Program-made: the position numbers and the translations under genes
Notes under the pieces: generated by a model
Told to the model about the DNA's origin: nothing
What the model saw: the letters and a program-made list of their open reading frames with translations, nothing else
Database searches by the model: none
From: JANMZR01 sp031383555
Lineage (GTDB): Bacteria > Bacteroidota > Bacteroidia > Cytophagales > Spirosomataceae
Assembly: GCA_031383555.1 (NCBI GenBank)
Contig: JANMZR010000011.1
Span: 1-11,778 of the forward strand
Reading direction: 5' to 3'
Length of the DNA: 11,778 bases
Shown here: piece after piece, positions 1 through 5,943 of the stretch
How the letters are laid out: each line of letters opens with the position of its first letter
Position numbering within the stretch: the first letter of the stretch is position 1

Positions 1-120
1 GGCATAAAAAACATTTTGCAATTCAAAGAGCTTTTTTTGAAACCTAATCAAGCCATTAGTGCATTCTTTCTTTGAAAACTCATCGGAAGGCTTTGTAGCT
101 AATTTTTCAAGTTTAATCAT
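1..120 (-). CDS. ppk2: Polyphosphate kinase 2 family protein, N-terminal fragment
   Basis: The gene runs off the left edge and only its first 40 codons are present. They begin MIKLEKLATK and contain KKLFELQNVFYA, which matches the short helix just before the Walker A region of PPK2 enzymes (family pattern: L-x-x-L-Q-x-x-L-Y-A-E). PPK2 enzymes are cytosolic and transfer phosphate between polyphosphate and nucleotides. The nucleotide preference cannot be judged because the Walker A, Walker B and lid motifs lie outside the window. The start is the ATG at 118-120; upstream is AT-rich with no clear Shine-Dalgarno, as is usual in Bacteroidota. The family call rests on this short N-terminal match only. 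Confidence 0.68.
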   Translation of the reverse strand, partial: MIKLEKLATKPSDEFSKKECTNGLIRFQKKLFELQNVFYA

Positions 121-203
121 TTCGAATTATTTCAATAAAATAGATTTGCAAAGGGCTGAATCCTATTATTTTTTATAAATATTTTTAAAAATTATTCAGC
201 ATT

Positions 204-410
204 TTGCTACAATATAAAAGTGAAGATTTTCCCTGTGAGAAGTGTTATACAATTAATTGTAAGATTTGCAAAATTCTCACATTTGAAATTCTGAAAGAAC
301 TCCGCCAATGTTTGTGTCCCCTCAAACATTTACTCCAACTTCACTATCTTGGCTTATCGTTTGAAGGGATTCAAAAGAAGACGGTGTTATCTTTTATGAA
401 GTTTAATTGA
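204..410 (+). CDS. Weak 68-residue ORF, cysteine-rich N-terminus
   Basis: The ORF has a TTG start and no recognisable family. Its first third carries a cysteine cluster (CEKCYTINCKIC), followed by a Leu-rich stretch with two more cysteines (CLC). No gene opposes it on the minus strand, so it is not a simple shadow, but it lacks an ATG start and a ribosome-binding site. It may be chance or the remnant of a larger gene. I do not recognise it. Confidence 0.15.
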   Translation: MLQYKSEDFPCEKCYTINCKICKILTFEILKELRQCLCPLKHLLQLHYLGLSFEGIQKKTVLSFMKFN

Positions 411-424
411 GTACTTAATAAAAA

Positions 425-520
425 CTATCCTTTTTTATAAGCATAACCTGCTTTCCTTAATTTGGCAGCTGTATCTGAACTGTTTGTTTTGGCGTTACAA
501 ATAATATTGCTTTTTACCAT
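425..520 (-). CDS. Possible 31-residue mini-ORF
   Basis: This runs from an ATG at 518-520 to TAG and encodes MVKSNIICNAKTNSSDTAAK followed by LRKAGYAYKKG. The frame stays open upstream only to a TAA at 539-541. The segment with a cysteine, then NSSDTAAKLRKAGY, faintly resembles the C-terminal part of rhodanese-type domains (C-x-S-x-x-A-A-x-x-L-x-x-x-G-Y), so it could be a gene remnant. That resemblance is weak and made by eye. No family can be assigned. Confidence 0.22.
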   Translation of the reverse strand: MVKSNIICNAKTNSSDTAAKLRKAGYAYKKG

Positions 521-581
521 GTTCGGTGACCACCCACCTTAATAGTAATCTGTTGTTATTTTAAACTTTTTTTACCTCCCA

Positions 582-627
582 CGGCTAAAATTTCGAAGTA
601 TCCCCTGAGCGAGACATTGCTCTGGAA
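582..627 (-). repeat. Structured intergenic repeat, copy B
   Basis: Read on the minus strand, this 46-base block aligns without gaps to the block at 667-712, with about 33 of 46 positions identical by eye. The core GTCTC...AGGGGA and the CGA-ATTTT tail are shared. The segment 597-618 can form a partial hairpin pairing ATGTCT with the following GGGGAT region. It looks like a dispersed Bacteroidota intergenic repeat. Confidence 0.5.
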
Positions 628-666
628 GAAAAACTATTTTTTGATAGGCAATACCTTTAATGTTGT

Positions 667-712
667 GCTCCAAAATGTCGCAGCGTCCCCTTCGGGAGAC
701 ACTGCTCAGGAA
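667..712 (-). repeat. Structured intergenic repeat, copy A
   Basis: This is the second copy of the ~46-base repeat. On the minus strand, positions 703-682 fold into a 9-bp stem (AGTGTCTCC with GGGGACGCT, two G-T wobbles) capped by the tetraloop CGAA. Relative to copy B, two stem positions change so that pairing is kept (T-G versus T-A, G-C versus G-T), which suggests that the fold itself matters. Confidence 0.5.
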
Positions 713-930
713 GAGAAAGTTTAAATTGATTTTATTTTTTTAAGCTCTACTGTTATTCAATATTTTTAGTGTGAGGCACTTTGGGGTTTCGTTCAGATTT
801 TTTTTTCCGACAGACCGTTAAAAATCTTTTGTTTGGACTGTATCGACATGCTGCTACGATACAAAAAAGTTAATCACACACCCTAAGAACCGCAAAGAAG
901 GATGTGGTAGTAGATTTTTAAGTCCGAAAA

Positions 931-1440
931 TCATAAATTTGAAAGTTGTTGTTTTAGTTCATCCAATAAATCATCTAAATCTAATGGAGCCGAAAACATG
1001 ACAATTGTGCCGTCTTCGTTATATTTCCATTCTTCTTTAGGTCTATCCCAGTACAACTCAAGCCCATTGTTGTCGGGATCGTTTAAATAAAGTGCTTGCG
1101 AAACGCCATGATCTGCAGCACCCGAAAATGGATACCCCGCTTTAAGAATTCTATCATATATAATCGCCAAATCATATCTTGTTGGATATAAAATGGCCGT
1201 GTGAAACAAGCCAACACCTCTTTCTTGAGACATTGGGGCATTTTTACTGTACCAAGTATTTAAGCCAATGTGATGATGATAACCACCAGCGGAAATAAAT
1301 GCGGCTTCCTTGCCATACATGGTTGTAATTTCGAAACCAAGTAAATCGCAATAGAATTCGAGTGAACGCTTCAAATCGGAAACTTTCAAATGTACATGTC
1401 CAATTTGTGTCTGACCCGGAATTTTGTAAATTGTTTTCAT
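931..1440 (-). CDS. VOC family (glyoxalase / extradiol dioxygenase-like) protein
   Basis: This 169-residue cytosolic protein has two beta-alpha-beta-beta-beta modules of the vicinal oxygen chelate fold. Module 1 starts GHVHLKVSDLKRSLEFY (residues 14-30) and contains AGGYHHHIGLNTW (51-63). Module 2 has GLFHTAILYPTR (77-88) and ends NDPDNNGLELYWDRP (120-134). Likely metal ligands are H15 or H17, a histidine of the 55-57 cluster, H80 and E128. The SAGGYHHHIGLNTW and DHGVSxALYLxDPDxNGxELYWDRP signatures place it near the CatE/YfiE-type subgroup, but at about half the length of two-module-pair CatE. Its substrate is unknown: a catechol dioxygenase, an isomerase or a small-molecule resistance role are all possible. 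It lies downstream of the copper operon on the same strand, but a ~300-base gap argues for separate transcription. Confidence 0.9.
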   Translation of the reverse strand: MKTIYKIPGQTQIGHVHLKVSDLKRSLEFYCDLLGFEITTMYGKEAAFISAGGYHHHIGLNTWYSKNAPMSQERGVGLFHTAILYPTRYDLAIIYDRILKAGYPFSGAADHGVSQALYLNDPDNNGLELYWDRPKEEWKYNEDGTIVMFSAPLDLDDLLDELKQQLSNL

Positions 1441-1742
1441 TTTCTTTAATTCTTGAATCCAGATTTTAAGATTTTGTAAATTAAGCCTTAAAAATAGATT
1501 TCAAATCAAGATATTGTATTTTTCAAATCAATTAAAACAAAAGGTATCAAAATTATTTTTTGCCGAATCCGATTATTTTCAAGCAATAACAGAAATTGGA
1601 CACATCTTTTTAAGAATGAGCAGTACCACGCCTTCCAACGAGGAAAGACGAATGTCTATCAATCGAATTTATCAATTTTATTCATAAGAACTATTTAAGC
1701 CATTTAGATTAACACAACTATGAAAATCATCCAAATCCATTA
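1441..1742. other. 302-base spacer between copper operon and VOC gene
   Basis: No firm gene is present. A plus-strand frame is open from about 1458 to the TAA at 1685-1687, but it has no ATG until 1616 (which would give 23 residues) and I recognise no family. The part nearest the VOC gene should hold its promoter. No clear terminator hairpin follows the copper operon. Confidence 0.5.
1476..1505 (-). promoter_or_regulatory. Possible Bacteroidota-type promoter of the VOC gene
   Basis: On the minus strand a TTTG box (1505-1502) is followed after 18 bases by TAATTTAC (1483-1476). This partly fits the Bacteroidota -33 TTTG / -7 TAnnTTTG pattern, with mismatches in the last two positions. The -7 element lies ~36 bases before the ATG. 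In DNA this AT-rich a chance match is quite possible. Confidence 0.25.
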
Positions 1743-1847
1743 TCATTTTACAGGCACAGTCAATGGCATGCCACACACAGAGCATTTCTCATTTAATTTG
1801 CCCTGTACCTTTGGGTGCATCGGGCAAGCGAACGTGTTATTTTCCAT
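1743..1847 (-). CDS. Heavy-metal-binding domain mini-protein
   Basis: This 34-residue protein reads MENNTFACPMHPKVQGKLNE then KCSVCGMPLTVPVK. The spaced motif C-P-M-H-P (8-12) and C-x-x-C-G-M-P-L (22-29) is the signature of the small heavy-metal-binding domain (YHS-like/HMBD) found at the N-terminus of copper P-type ATPases and CusB-type adaptors. Here it stands alone. Cysteines 8, 22 and 25, His11 and the methionines form a plausible soft-metal site. There is no signal peptide, so it is probably cytosolic. It is the last gene of the copper operon, with its ATG only 19 bases after the stop of the Met-rich lipoprotein gene. A copper chaperone or donor role is inferred from motif and position. 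Confidence 0.82.
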   Translation of the reverse strand: MENNTFACPMHPKVQGKLNEKCSVCGMPLTVPVK

Positions 1848-1866
1848 TTTATGAAATATTTAAAAA

Positions 1867-2343
1867 TCATTTATGTTTAGAATGATCTACCGGTTTTTTA
1901 GCGTCCATGCCTTTCATTTTGCTCATATCCATTTTATCGTGTTTCATTTTCTCCATCATTTCCATCATTTTTGGGTCGTCCATCATGGTTTTGCACATGG
2001 TTTTCATCATCGTTGAGTCGGTTTTGCAAGTTTCCATCATGTCCTCCATCATACTTTTCATCATTTCGGGCTTATCTTTCATCATTTTCATCATTGCACC
2101 ATGATTTTCCATCATCATCATTGACATCTTTTCGTTTTCTTGCATCATCATTTTTCCATTTTTGCTATTCATCATTGCCTCCATCATTTCTTTCGACATA
2201 TCGCCATCATTGGCAATGGTTTCCATCATTTCCATTCTTGATTCTGGTTTTGAAAGAGCCTGTTTTGTGTCGGACTTTGGCTGGCAAGATGCAAAAAGCG
2301 TAAAAAGGGTAATACCCAAGGTAATTTTTTCCATTGATTTCAT
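1867..2343 (-). CDS. Methionine-rich putative copper-binding lipoprotein
   Basis: This 158-residue protein has an N-terminal hydrophobic segment ending FASC, so Cys20 is the likely lipidated residue. The mature part is extremely methionine-rich: 42 Met in the whole protein, mostly as MM, MMM or MMMM runs spaced by Lys, Glu and Asp, plus two cysteines (TCK, MCK) and a His-rich tail (DHSKHK). Such Met clusters bind Cu(I) through thioether sulphur in CopA, CusF, PcoE and similar copper proteins. A periplasmic, membrane-anchored Cu(I) sponge or donor for the oxidase is therefore the likely role. The charged, low-complexity mature region should be helical or disordered. M4 is an alternative start. 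The gene sits between the SHOCT gene (55 bases upstream) and the HMBD gene (19 bases downstream). Function is inferred from composition and operon context. Confidence 0.8.
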   Translation of the reverse strand: MKSMEKITLGITLFTLFASCQPKSDTKQALSKPESRMEMMETIANDGDMSKEMMEAMMNSKNGKMMMQENEKMSMMMMENHGAMMKMMKDKPEMMKSMMEDMMETCKTDSTMMKTMCKTMMDDPKMMEMMEKMKHDKMDMSKMKGMDAKKPVDHSKHK

Positions 2344-2398
2344 TTTTTTGTTTTTTTTAATTGTTTAATAAATTTATTTTATTTTTTATGTAACCTTT

Positions 2399-2626
2399 TT
2401 AGTTTTCGGTGTTTTCGTCAATTATTTGCTTTTTCTCCTTAAATTCTTCGGTTGTGATACTTCCAGAAGTATATCGTTTCTTCAAAATATCAAGTAACGA
2501 ATCCTTCTTACCTCTCTGACCTAGAATATTATTAGGTGTAAGAAAAATCCAAAAAAGGAGAATAGCCCACAGGATCCATTCGATAAAGTGCATTCCTCCA
2601 AAATTATAATCATTGTACATTTCCAT
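2399..2626 (-). CDS. Small membrane protein with C-terminal SHOCT domain
   Basis: This 75-residue protein has one transmembrane helix at about residues 14-30 (FIEWILWAILLFWIFL) and a SHOCT motif at about 43-70 (LLDILKKRYTSGSITTEEF, then KEKKQII). SHOCT is a short helical oligomerisation motif common at the C-terminus of small membrane proteins. It has no known catalytic role. The N-terminus MEMYNDYNFGGMHF has three Met and one His, which could contribute weakly to metal binding. In the copper operon it lies between the Csp-like gene (76 bases upstream) and the Met-rich lipoprotein gene (55 bases downstream). The specific function is unknown; membrane assembly or copper trafficking is only inferred from its neighbours. 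Confidence 0.82.
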   Translation of the reverse strand: MEMYNDYNFGGMHFIEWILWAILLFWIFLTPNNILGQRGKKDSLLDILKKRYTSGSITTEEFKEKKQIIDENTEN

Positions 2627-2702
2627 GCTTTCTATTTTAAAAAAATAAAAATTTCTCTTTAAAAAACCTCATTTTTGAAAGTTCTGCAAAGAGAATTATT
2701 AA

Positions 2703-3005
2703 TTACATTTTACAAGCCTCCGCACATTTTTTAAAAGCCTCTGTACAAGCTTTGCAGTGGTCTCCATGTTTGGCGCATTCTGTCACAGAAGCCTCACAAC
2801 ATTTTACAACTAAGGCACAAACATCATCACAGAACTGGGAATCTCTGGCACATAATTTGGCACACAAGGCACAAATATCTGCACAGTCACGGCATACTTC
2901 AAGACATTCTACCATGTCGCCCATACCTATACAAACAGTCGTGCATTTTTCGCACTCAATCATGCAGGCCAAGCAAGCATCAATACAAATTTTTTTGTCT
3001 TTCAT
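2703..3005 (-). CDS. Four-helix-bundle copper-storage protein (Csp3/DUF326-like)
   Basis: This 100-residue protein contains 21 cysteines, mostly in CxxxC or CxxC spacing along predicted helices (CIDACLACMIECEKC, CADICALCAKLCA, CDDVCALVVKCCEA, CKACTEAFKKCAEACKM), plus a CAKHGDHCKAC element. This is the pattern of the cytosolic Csp3-type proteins, whose bundle core is lined with cysteine thiolates that hold many Cu(I) ions. No signal peptide is present, which fits the cytosolic Csp3 type rather than exported Csp1. It is slightly shorter than typical Csp3. It is the second gene of the operon, 37 bases after the oxidase stop codon, and probably stores or buffers cytosolic copper. The family call is strong; the metal load is inferred. 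Confidence 0.92.
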   Translation of the reverse strand: MKDKKICIDACLACMIECEKCTTVCIGMGDMVECLEVCRDCADICALCAKLCARDSQFCDDVCALVVKCCEASVTECAKHGDHCKACTEAFKKCAEACKM

Positions 3006-3042
3006 TTCTTTAAATTATGAAAATTATTGTTAAAAAATTATA

Positions 3043-5433
3043 CTAAAATTTAAAGCTCAAACCGCCACCTGCCGTTTTATAACGGGTATCATAATTGGCA
3101 AATAGTGACATGTTTTTAGTTAAAACATAGTCCAATCCTACGTGTAAGCGAGTATAGCCTTCGATTAACCATTGCCCCTCAAACTCAAATCCTAGCCTTC
3201 GGGTAAGTCTTTGTTGTCCTGATAATTGAAGTCTTACGTTTCCTTTTGAATCAAGCTTTACTTCAGAATCAATAAGAAAGGGCAATAGATACCTTATTCC
3301 TACAACTGTTCTAATGATTTTGGAGTCAATATTTGAACCCACATCGCCCGATGATTTCCTTAGAAAAAGCTCGTTTCCAGCATCCACGCCACCAAAAACC
3401 CTAAAATATTGGGTCAAATACCGTTCATAGTCTAAATCAATCTCATAATCTCCTTTCCAGTTGGCATCACCAGCTAAAATGAAGGCATTTCTGTTGTTTG
3501 AACGGTTCATTTTTAAGTAACTATTGGTAACACCCACGTCAATATTTCCCCAAAAGAAATAAGCATTGTCGTTCATGGATGTCATAAATTTTGGGTGCAT
3601 CAGGGCAATGTCTGCATCGGGCGTATCGCCCTCATAATGTATTACTCGTGCCATTCCCAAAGCCATGTGATACAATAAATGGCAATGGAAAATCCAATCT
3701 TTTTCATCGTCTGCCAAAAACTCTATCGTAATACTTTCCATTGGGGCAAGGCTCACCGTATGTTTCAGAGGAGAATATTCTCCTTGTCCATTCAATACCC
3801 TAAAATAATGGCCATGCAAATGAATGGGGTGAAACATCATCGTTGTGTTCACCATATTGAAGCGTACAATTTCGCCTCTTTTTATTTTGATAGTTTCTTC
3901 ACGAGACATGGGCTTGCCGTTGAACCCCCAAATATATCTTCGCATATCACTCGACAACTCAAGTCTGATTTCACGCAATGGGCGATTTTCAGGAAAAACG
4001 ATGGGCTCAGTGGATTTCAAGTTATAATAATTACTTGTGTTGTAATCGCCCAAATTCATGTCCATATTACTCATGTCATGTTTTTTCATCATGCTCATGT
4101 CATGGTCTTTCATATTCTTCCTATCATGTTTTTGAGCATTCCTATTTTCCATGTCCATTCCCTTCATATCATGTTCATTCATAGGGTTTTGTATGGTGCT
4201 TTCAATGCTTGAATAAGTCGGAAAAGTTTTAATATGAGTCCCTTTCATTTTCATGGCGTTCATGTTCATTGACGACATGGTTCGAGTCATTTCGTATAAA
4301 TTAGGTTTGGGGATAGTTGGTGCTTCCATTTTCATTCCTTTTCCCAGAAAAAACGAAGCAAAGCCCGAACCATCTTGGGCAGTTGCTCTTATTTCATAAG
4401 CCATATCATTGGGAATTGTCATTATAAAATCAAAGGTTTCTCCCATGCCCATTAGCTGATGATTTACTTTTATGGGCTGAACATCTTGCCCATCATTTGA
4501 AACAATTTCCATTTCCCCGCCCGCAAAATTTAGGTTAAAATAAGATGATGTTCCTGCATTGACAACCCGAACTCTAATTTTTTTTTTGGGTTTTAAATCT
4601 TCTAAACTACTGGTTGTCAAACCATTAATAAAGAATTTATCGTAAGCAATGTCTGAAATGTCCATTGGTGGCATACGTTGAAATGATTGCTTCAAATATG
4701 CCCCTACTGCCTTGTTTTTGATAATTCTATCCAAACTTTGAATATTATTTTTACGAATAGAATACCATTCATTCCTTCGTTTTAGATTTTTTATTATGCT
4801 ACCCGCACCTTCATCTGCCCAGTCTGAAATTAATAAAACGACTTCTTTATCAACTTTAATTGTTGGTTTTTGGCGTTGAATTACAATAGAACCATGTAAG
4901 CCTATTTGTTCTTGCATATTATGAGCATGGTACCAATATGTACCTGATTGCAAAATAGGAAAACGGAAAGTATAGGTTTCTCCTGATAAAATGGGAGGTG
5001 TATTGAGGTAGGAAACACCGTCTTGTCGGTTGGAAACTAATATGCCGTGCCAATGGATGGAAGTTTCGGTTTTGAGTTTATTATGAATCCTGATTATGGC
5101 AGAATCTCCTTCTGTAAATTGCAAAGTTGGTCCTGCGATTCCGTTATTTATAGCGATAGCAGTCGCTTTTTTGCCTGTATAATTCACTACTTTATAGTCG
5201 ATATTCAAATCATACTCCACGGTTTTACCCGTAAGTTTTATTAAATTCTGAGCAACTATTCTGGAAAGTGGAAGGGTATTTTTTTTTGAATTGTATTCAG
5301 AAATATTATTTTTTGGAGTGGCAGCCCTACTTTTATTTGAAGTTTTTGGGTTCTTTTCTGGCATTTGATGCCCTTCATGTTGTGCGAAAGAACTCGTATA
5401 AAACATTGATAATAAAATGATTGCTTTTTTCAT
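3043..5433 (-). CDS. Multicopper oxidase (CopA-type) fused to CopB-like outer-membrane barrel
   Basis: This 796-residue exported protein has a Sec signal peptide (cleavage likely after SFA, residue 17). Three cupredoxin-type segments span ~55-605. The copper motifs are all present: HWHG (H127, H129), YWYHAH (H169, H171), HPIHLHGH (H535, H538, H540) and HCHLLYHMALGM (H583, C584, H585, H589, M594). H535, C584, H589 and M594 form the type 1 site and the other eight histidines the trinuclear cluster. Residues ~385-460 are a Met/His/Asp-rich insert (MKMKGTH, HDMKGMDM, DHDMSMMKKHDMSNMDM), a usual Cu(I)-binding region. From ~620 to the end the sequence resembles the CopB outer-membrane barrel: alternating strands, LDYERYLTQYFRVFGG, YTRLHVGLDYVL and a terminal GGGLSFKF ending in Phe like a barrel-assembly signal. 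The oxidase would thus be tethered to the outer membrane and detoxify Cu(I) by oxidation. It is the first gene of the operon. ATG at 5433 fits the signal peptide. Confidence 0.93.
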   Translation of the reverse strand: MKKAIILLSMFYTSSFAQHEGHQMPEKNPKTSNKSRAATPKNNISEYNSKKNTLPLSRIVAQNLIKLTGKTVEYDLNIDYKVVNYTGKKATAIAINNGIAGPTLQFTEGDSAIIRIHNKLKTETSIHWHGILVSNRQDGVSYLNTPPILSGETYTFRFPILQSGTYWYHAHNMQEQIGLHGSIVIQRQKPTIKVDKEVVLLISDWADEGAGSIIKNLKRRNEWYSIRKNNIQSLDRIIKNKAVGAYLKQSFQRMPPMDISDIAYDKFFINGLTTSSLEDLKPKKKIRVRVVNAGTSSYFNLNFAGGEMEIVSNDGQDVQPIKVNHQLMGMGETFDFIMTIPNDMAYEIRATAQDGSGFASFFLGKGMKMEAPTIPKPNLYEMTRTMSSMNMNAMKMKGTHIKTFPTYSSIESTIQNPMNEHDMKGMDMENRNAQKHDRKNMKDHDMSMMKKHDMSNMDMNLGDYNTSNYYNLKSTEPIVFPENRPLREIRLELSSDMRRYIWGFNGKPMSREETIKIKRGEIVRFNMVNTTMMFHPIHLHGHYFRVLNGQGEYSPLKHTVSLAPMESITIEFLADDEKDWIFHCHLLYHMALGMARVIHYEGDTPDADIALMHPKFMTSMNDNAYFFWGNIDVGVTNSYLKMNRSNNRNAFILAGDANWKGDYEIDLDYERYLTQYFRVFGGVDAGNELFLRKSSGDVGSNIDSKIIRTVVGIRYLLPFLIDSEVKLDSKGNVRLQLSGQQRLTRRLGFEFEGQWLIEGYTRLHVGLDYVLTKNMSLFANYDTRYKTAGGGLSFKF

Positions 5434-5472
5434 GTTGGAGAAATGGGTAATTTTTATGAAAGGATCTTCAAG

Positions 5473-5511
5473 CTGTAAAGGTGAGATTCTTTTGTACGAA
5501 AAACCTTACAG
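5473..5511. promoter_or_regulatory. Dyad upstream of the copper operon (candidate operator)
   Basis: CTGTAAAGGT (5473-5482) and its near-perfect inverse ACCTTACAG (5503-5511, lacking one base) are separated by 20 bases, 40-78 bases before the oxidase ATG. The centre-to-centre spacing is close to three helical turns, as expected for a dimeric regulator or paired half-sites. The transcript could also form a leader hairpin. No known copper-regulator consensus (CueR, CopY, CsoR) is matched clearly, and no regulator gene is nearby. Confidence 0.4.
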
Positions 5512-5592
5512 AATTTTTTGAAAGACTTCCATATTTCACATATTTAATTAAACTAATTATATCAATGTTGTTTAGTTAGTTAAGGAATACAA

Positions 5593-5616
5593 GTGGTTGG
5601 TGAGGACACCAACCAC
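5593..5616. repeat. Perfect 10-bp hairpin (REP-like)
   Basis: GTGGTTGGTG and CACCAACCAC pair perfectly around the 4-base loop AGGA. Neither side is followed by a T-tract, so it is not a typical intrinsic terminator. It lies ~160 bases upstream of the copper operon start and just before a second hairpin, which suggests a REP-like palindromic repeat. Confidence 0.6.
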
Positions 5617-5628
5617 GGGCAGACGCTT

Positions 5629-5650
5629 AGGGCCGTGTCCACACGACCCT
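5629..5650. repeat. Second hairpin of a tandem pair
   Basis: AGGGCCGTGT and ACACGACCCT pair with one C-A mismatch around a CC loop, 12 bases after the first hairpin. Two tandem GC-rich palindromes in AT-rich DNA resemble a paired REP/BIME-type element. Confidence 0.5.
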
Positions 5651-5683
5651 CTTAACGAAACGACATTGCTAATTATACCATAA

Positions 5684-5691
5684 TTATTTTT
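5684..5691 (+). repeat. Left 8-bp direct repeat flanking the MITE-like element
   Basis: TTATTTTT lies directly outside the left terminal inverted repeat and is repeated exactly at 5944-5951 on the other side. This is what a target-site duplication would look like. The sequence is low in complexity, which weakens the case somewhat. Confidence 0.5.
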
Positions 5692-5943
5692 GGCTTTGTT
5701 TAATTTAATATATGTTAAAATGCAAAACCCACCCCGCCGACTGCGTCAGAGCTAGCGCTCGTAAGCTTCGTACTCTCGTACTTTGCTTACCCTCCAAGGA
5801 GGGGATTTGGCCAATCCTTCCCTTGGATAAGTGAGCACAAAGTGCGAAACTTACGAGCGCTAGCTCTGGCATTCTGGCAAAGCCGAATGACGGAAGGGGT
5901 CCTTTTGCAGGCGTTTTTATCATATATTCACTTAAACAAAGCC
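5692..5943. mobile_element. MITE-like element, 252 bp, with long imperfect inverted repeats
   Basis: The ends are exact inverse copies: GGCTTTGTTTAA at 5692-5703 and TTAAACAAAGCC at 5932-5943. The pairing continues inward (AATATATGTTAAAA at 5707-5720 against 5915-5928) and becomes near perfect over 28 bases between 5747-5774 and 5841-5868 with two mismatches (core AGAGCTAGCGCTCGTAAG). The centre holds a small CCCTCC-AA-GGAGGG hairpin (5790-5803) within the CCCTCCAAGGAGGGGA motif. An exact 8-bp direct repeat, TTATTTTT, flanks both ends. No transposase is encoded; the ORF inside (5705-5923, minus) is an artefact of the repeat. The structure fits a non-autonomous element. The 8-bp AT-rich duplication would suit IS1595- or ISL3-type transposases, but that is inference. 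The right end abuts the stop codon of the dehydratase pseudogene. Confidence 0.68.

Larger units (their letters stand above)
121..930. other. 810-base region with no firm gene
   Basis: This AT-rich stretch lies between the start of the PPK2 gene and the 3' end of the VOC gene. It contains two weak ORFs (204-410 on plus, 425-520 on minus), two copies of a ~46-base repeat (582-627 and 667-712) and a 6-bp stem (GTATCG/CGATAC at 840-845 and 857-862) followed by six A on the plus strand. No RNA gene was recognised. The low ORF content and dispersed-type repeats suggest an intergenic or decayed zone. Confidence 0.6.

Noticed and set aside
840..868. GTATCG/CGATAC stem followed by six A, considered as a terminator for the VOC gene
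   Set aside because: The stem is short with an 11-base loop, and on the minus strand the T run precedes rather than follows the stem.
1458..1687. Open plus-strand frame between the copper operon and the VOC gene
   Set aside because: It has no ATG until 1616, no ribosome-binding site and no recognised family. The sequence more likely holds the VOC promoter.
1900..2240. Apparent tandem repeat of CATCAT/TCCATCAT units, as in a satellite or CRISPR
   Set aside because: The periodicity comes from consecutive Met codons with Lys/Glu between them. There are no regular spacers.
1907..2368. Several plus-strand ORFs rich in Ile, Ser and Phe opposite the Met-rich gene
   Set aside because: They are mirror images of ATG-rich codons in the lipoprotein gene and have no family features.
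3679..4212. Plus-strand ORF of 177 residues and shorter neighbours
   Set aside because: It lies antisense within the multicopper oxidase gene, whose full motif set proves the minus-strand frame. It is His/Ser-rich only because it mirrors Met codons.
5705..5923. Minus-strand ORF of 72 residues
   Set aside because: It lies entirely within the inverted-repeat element and reads repeat sequence in both arms; no protein family is visible.
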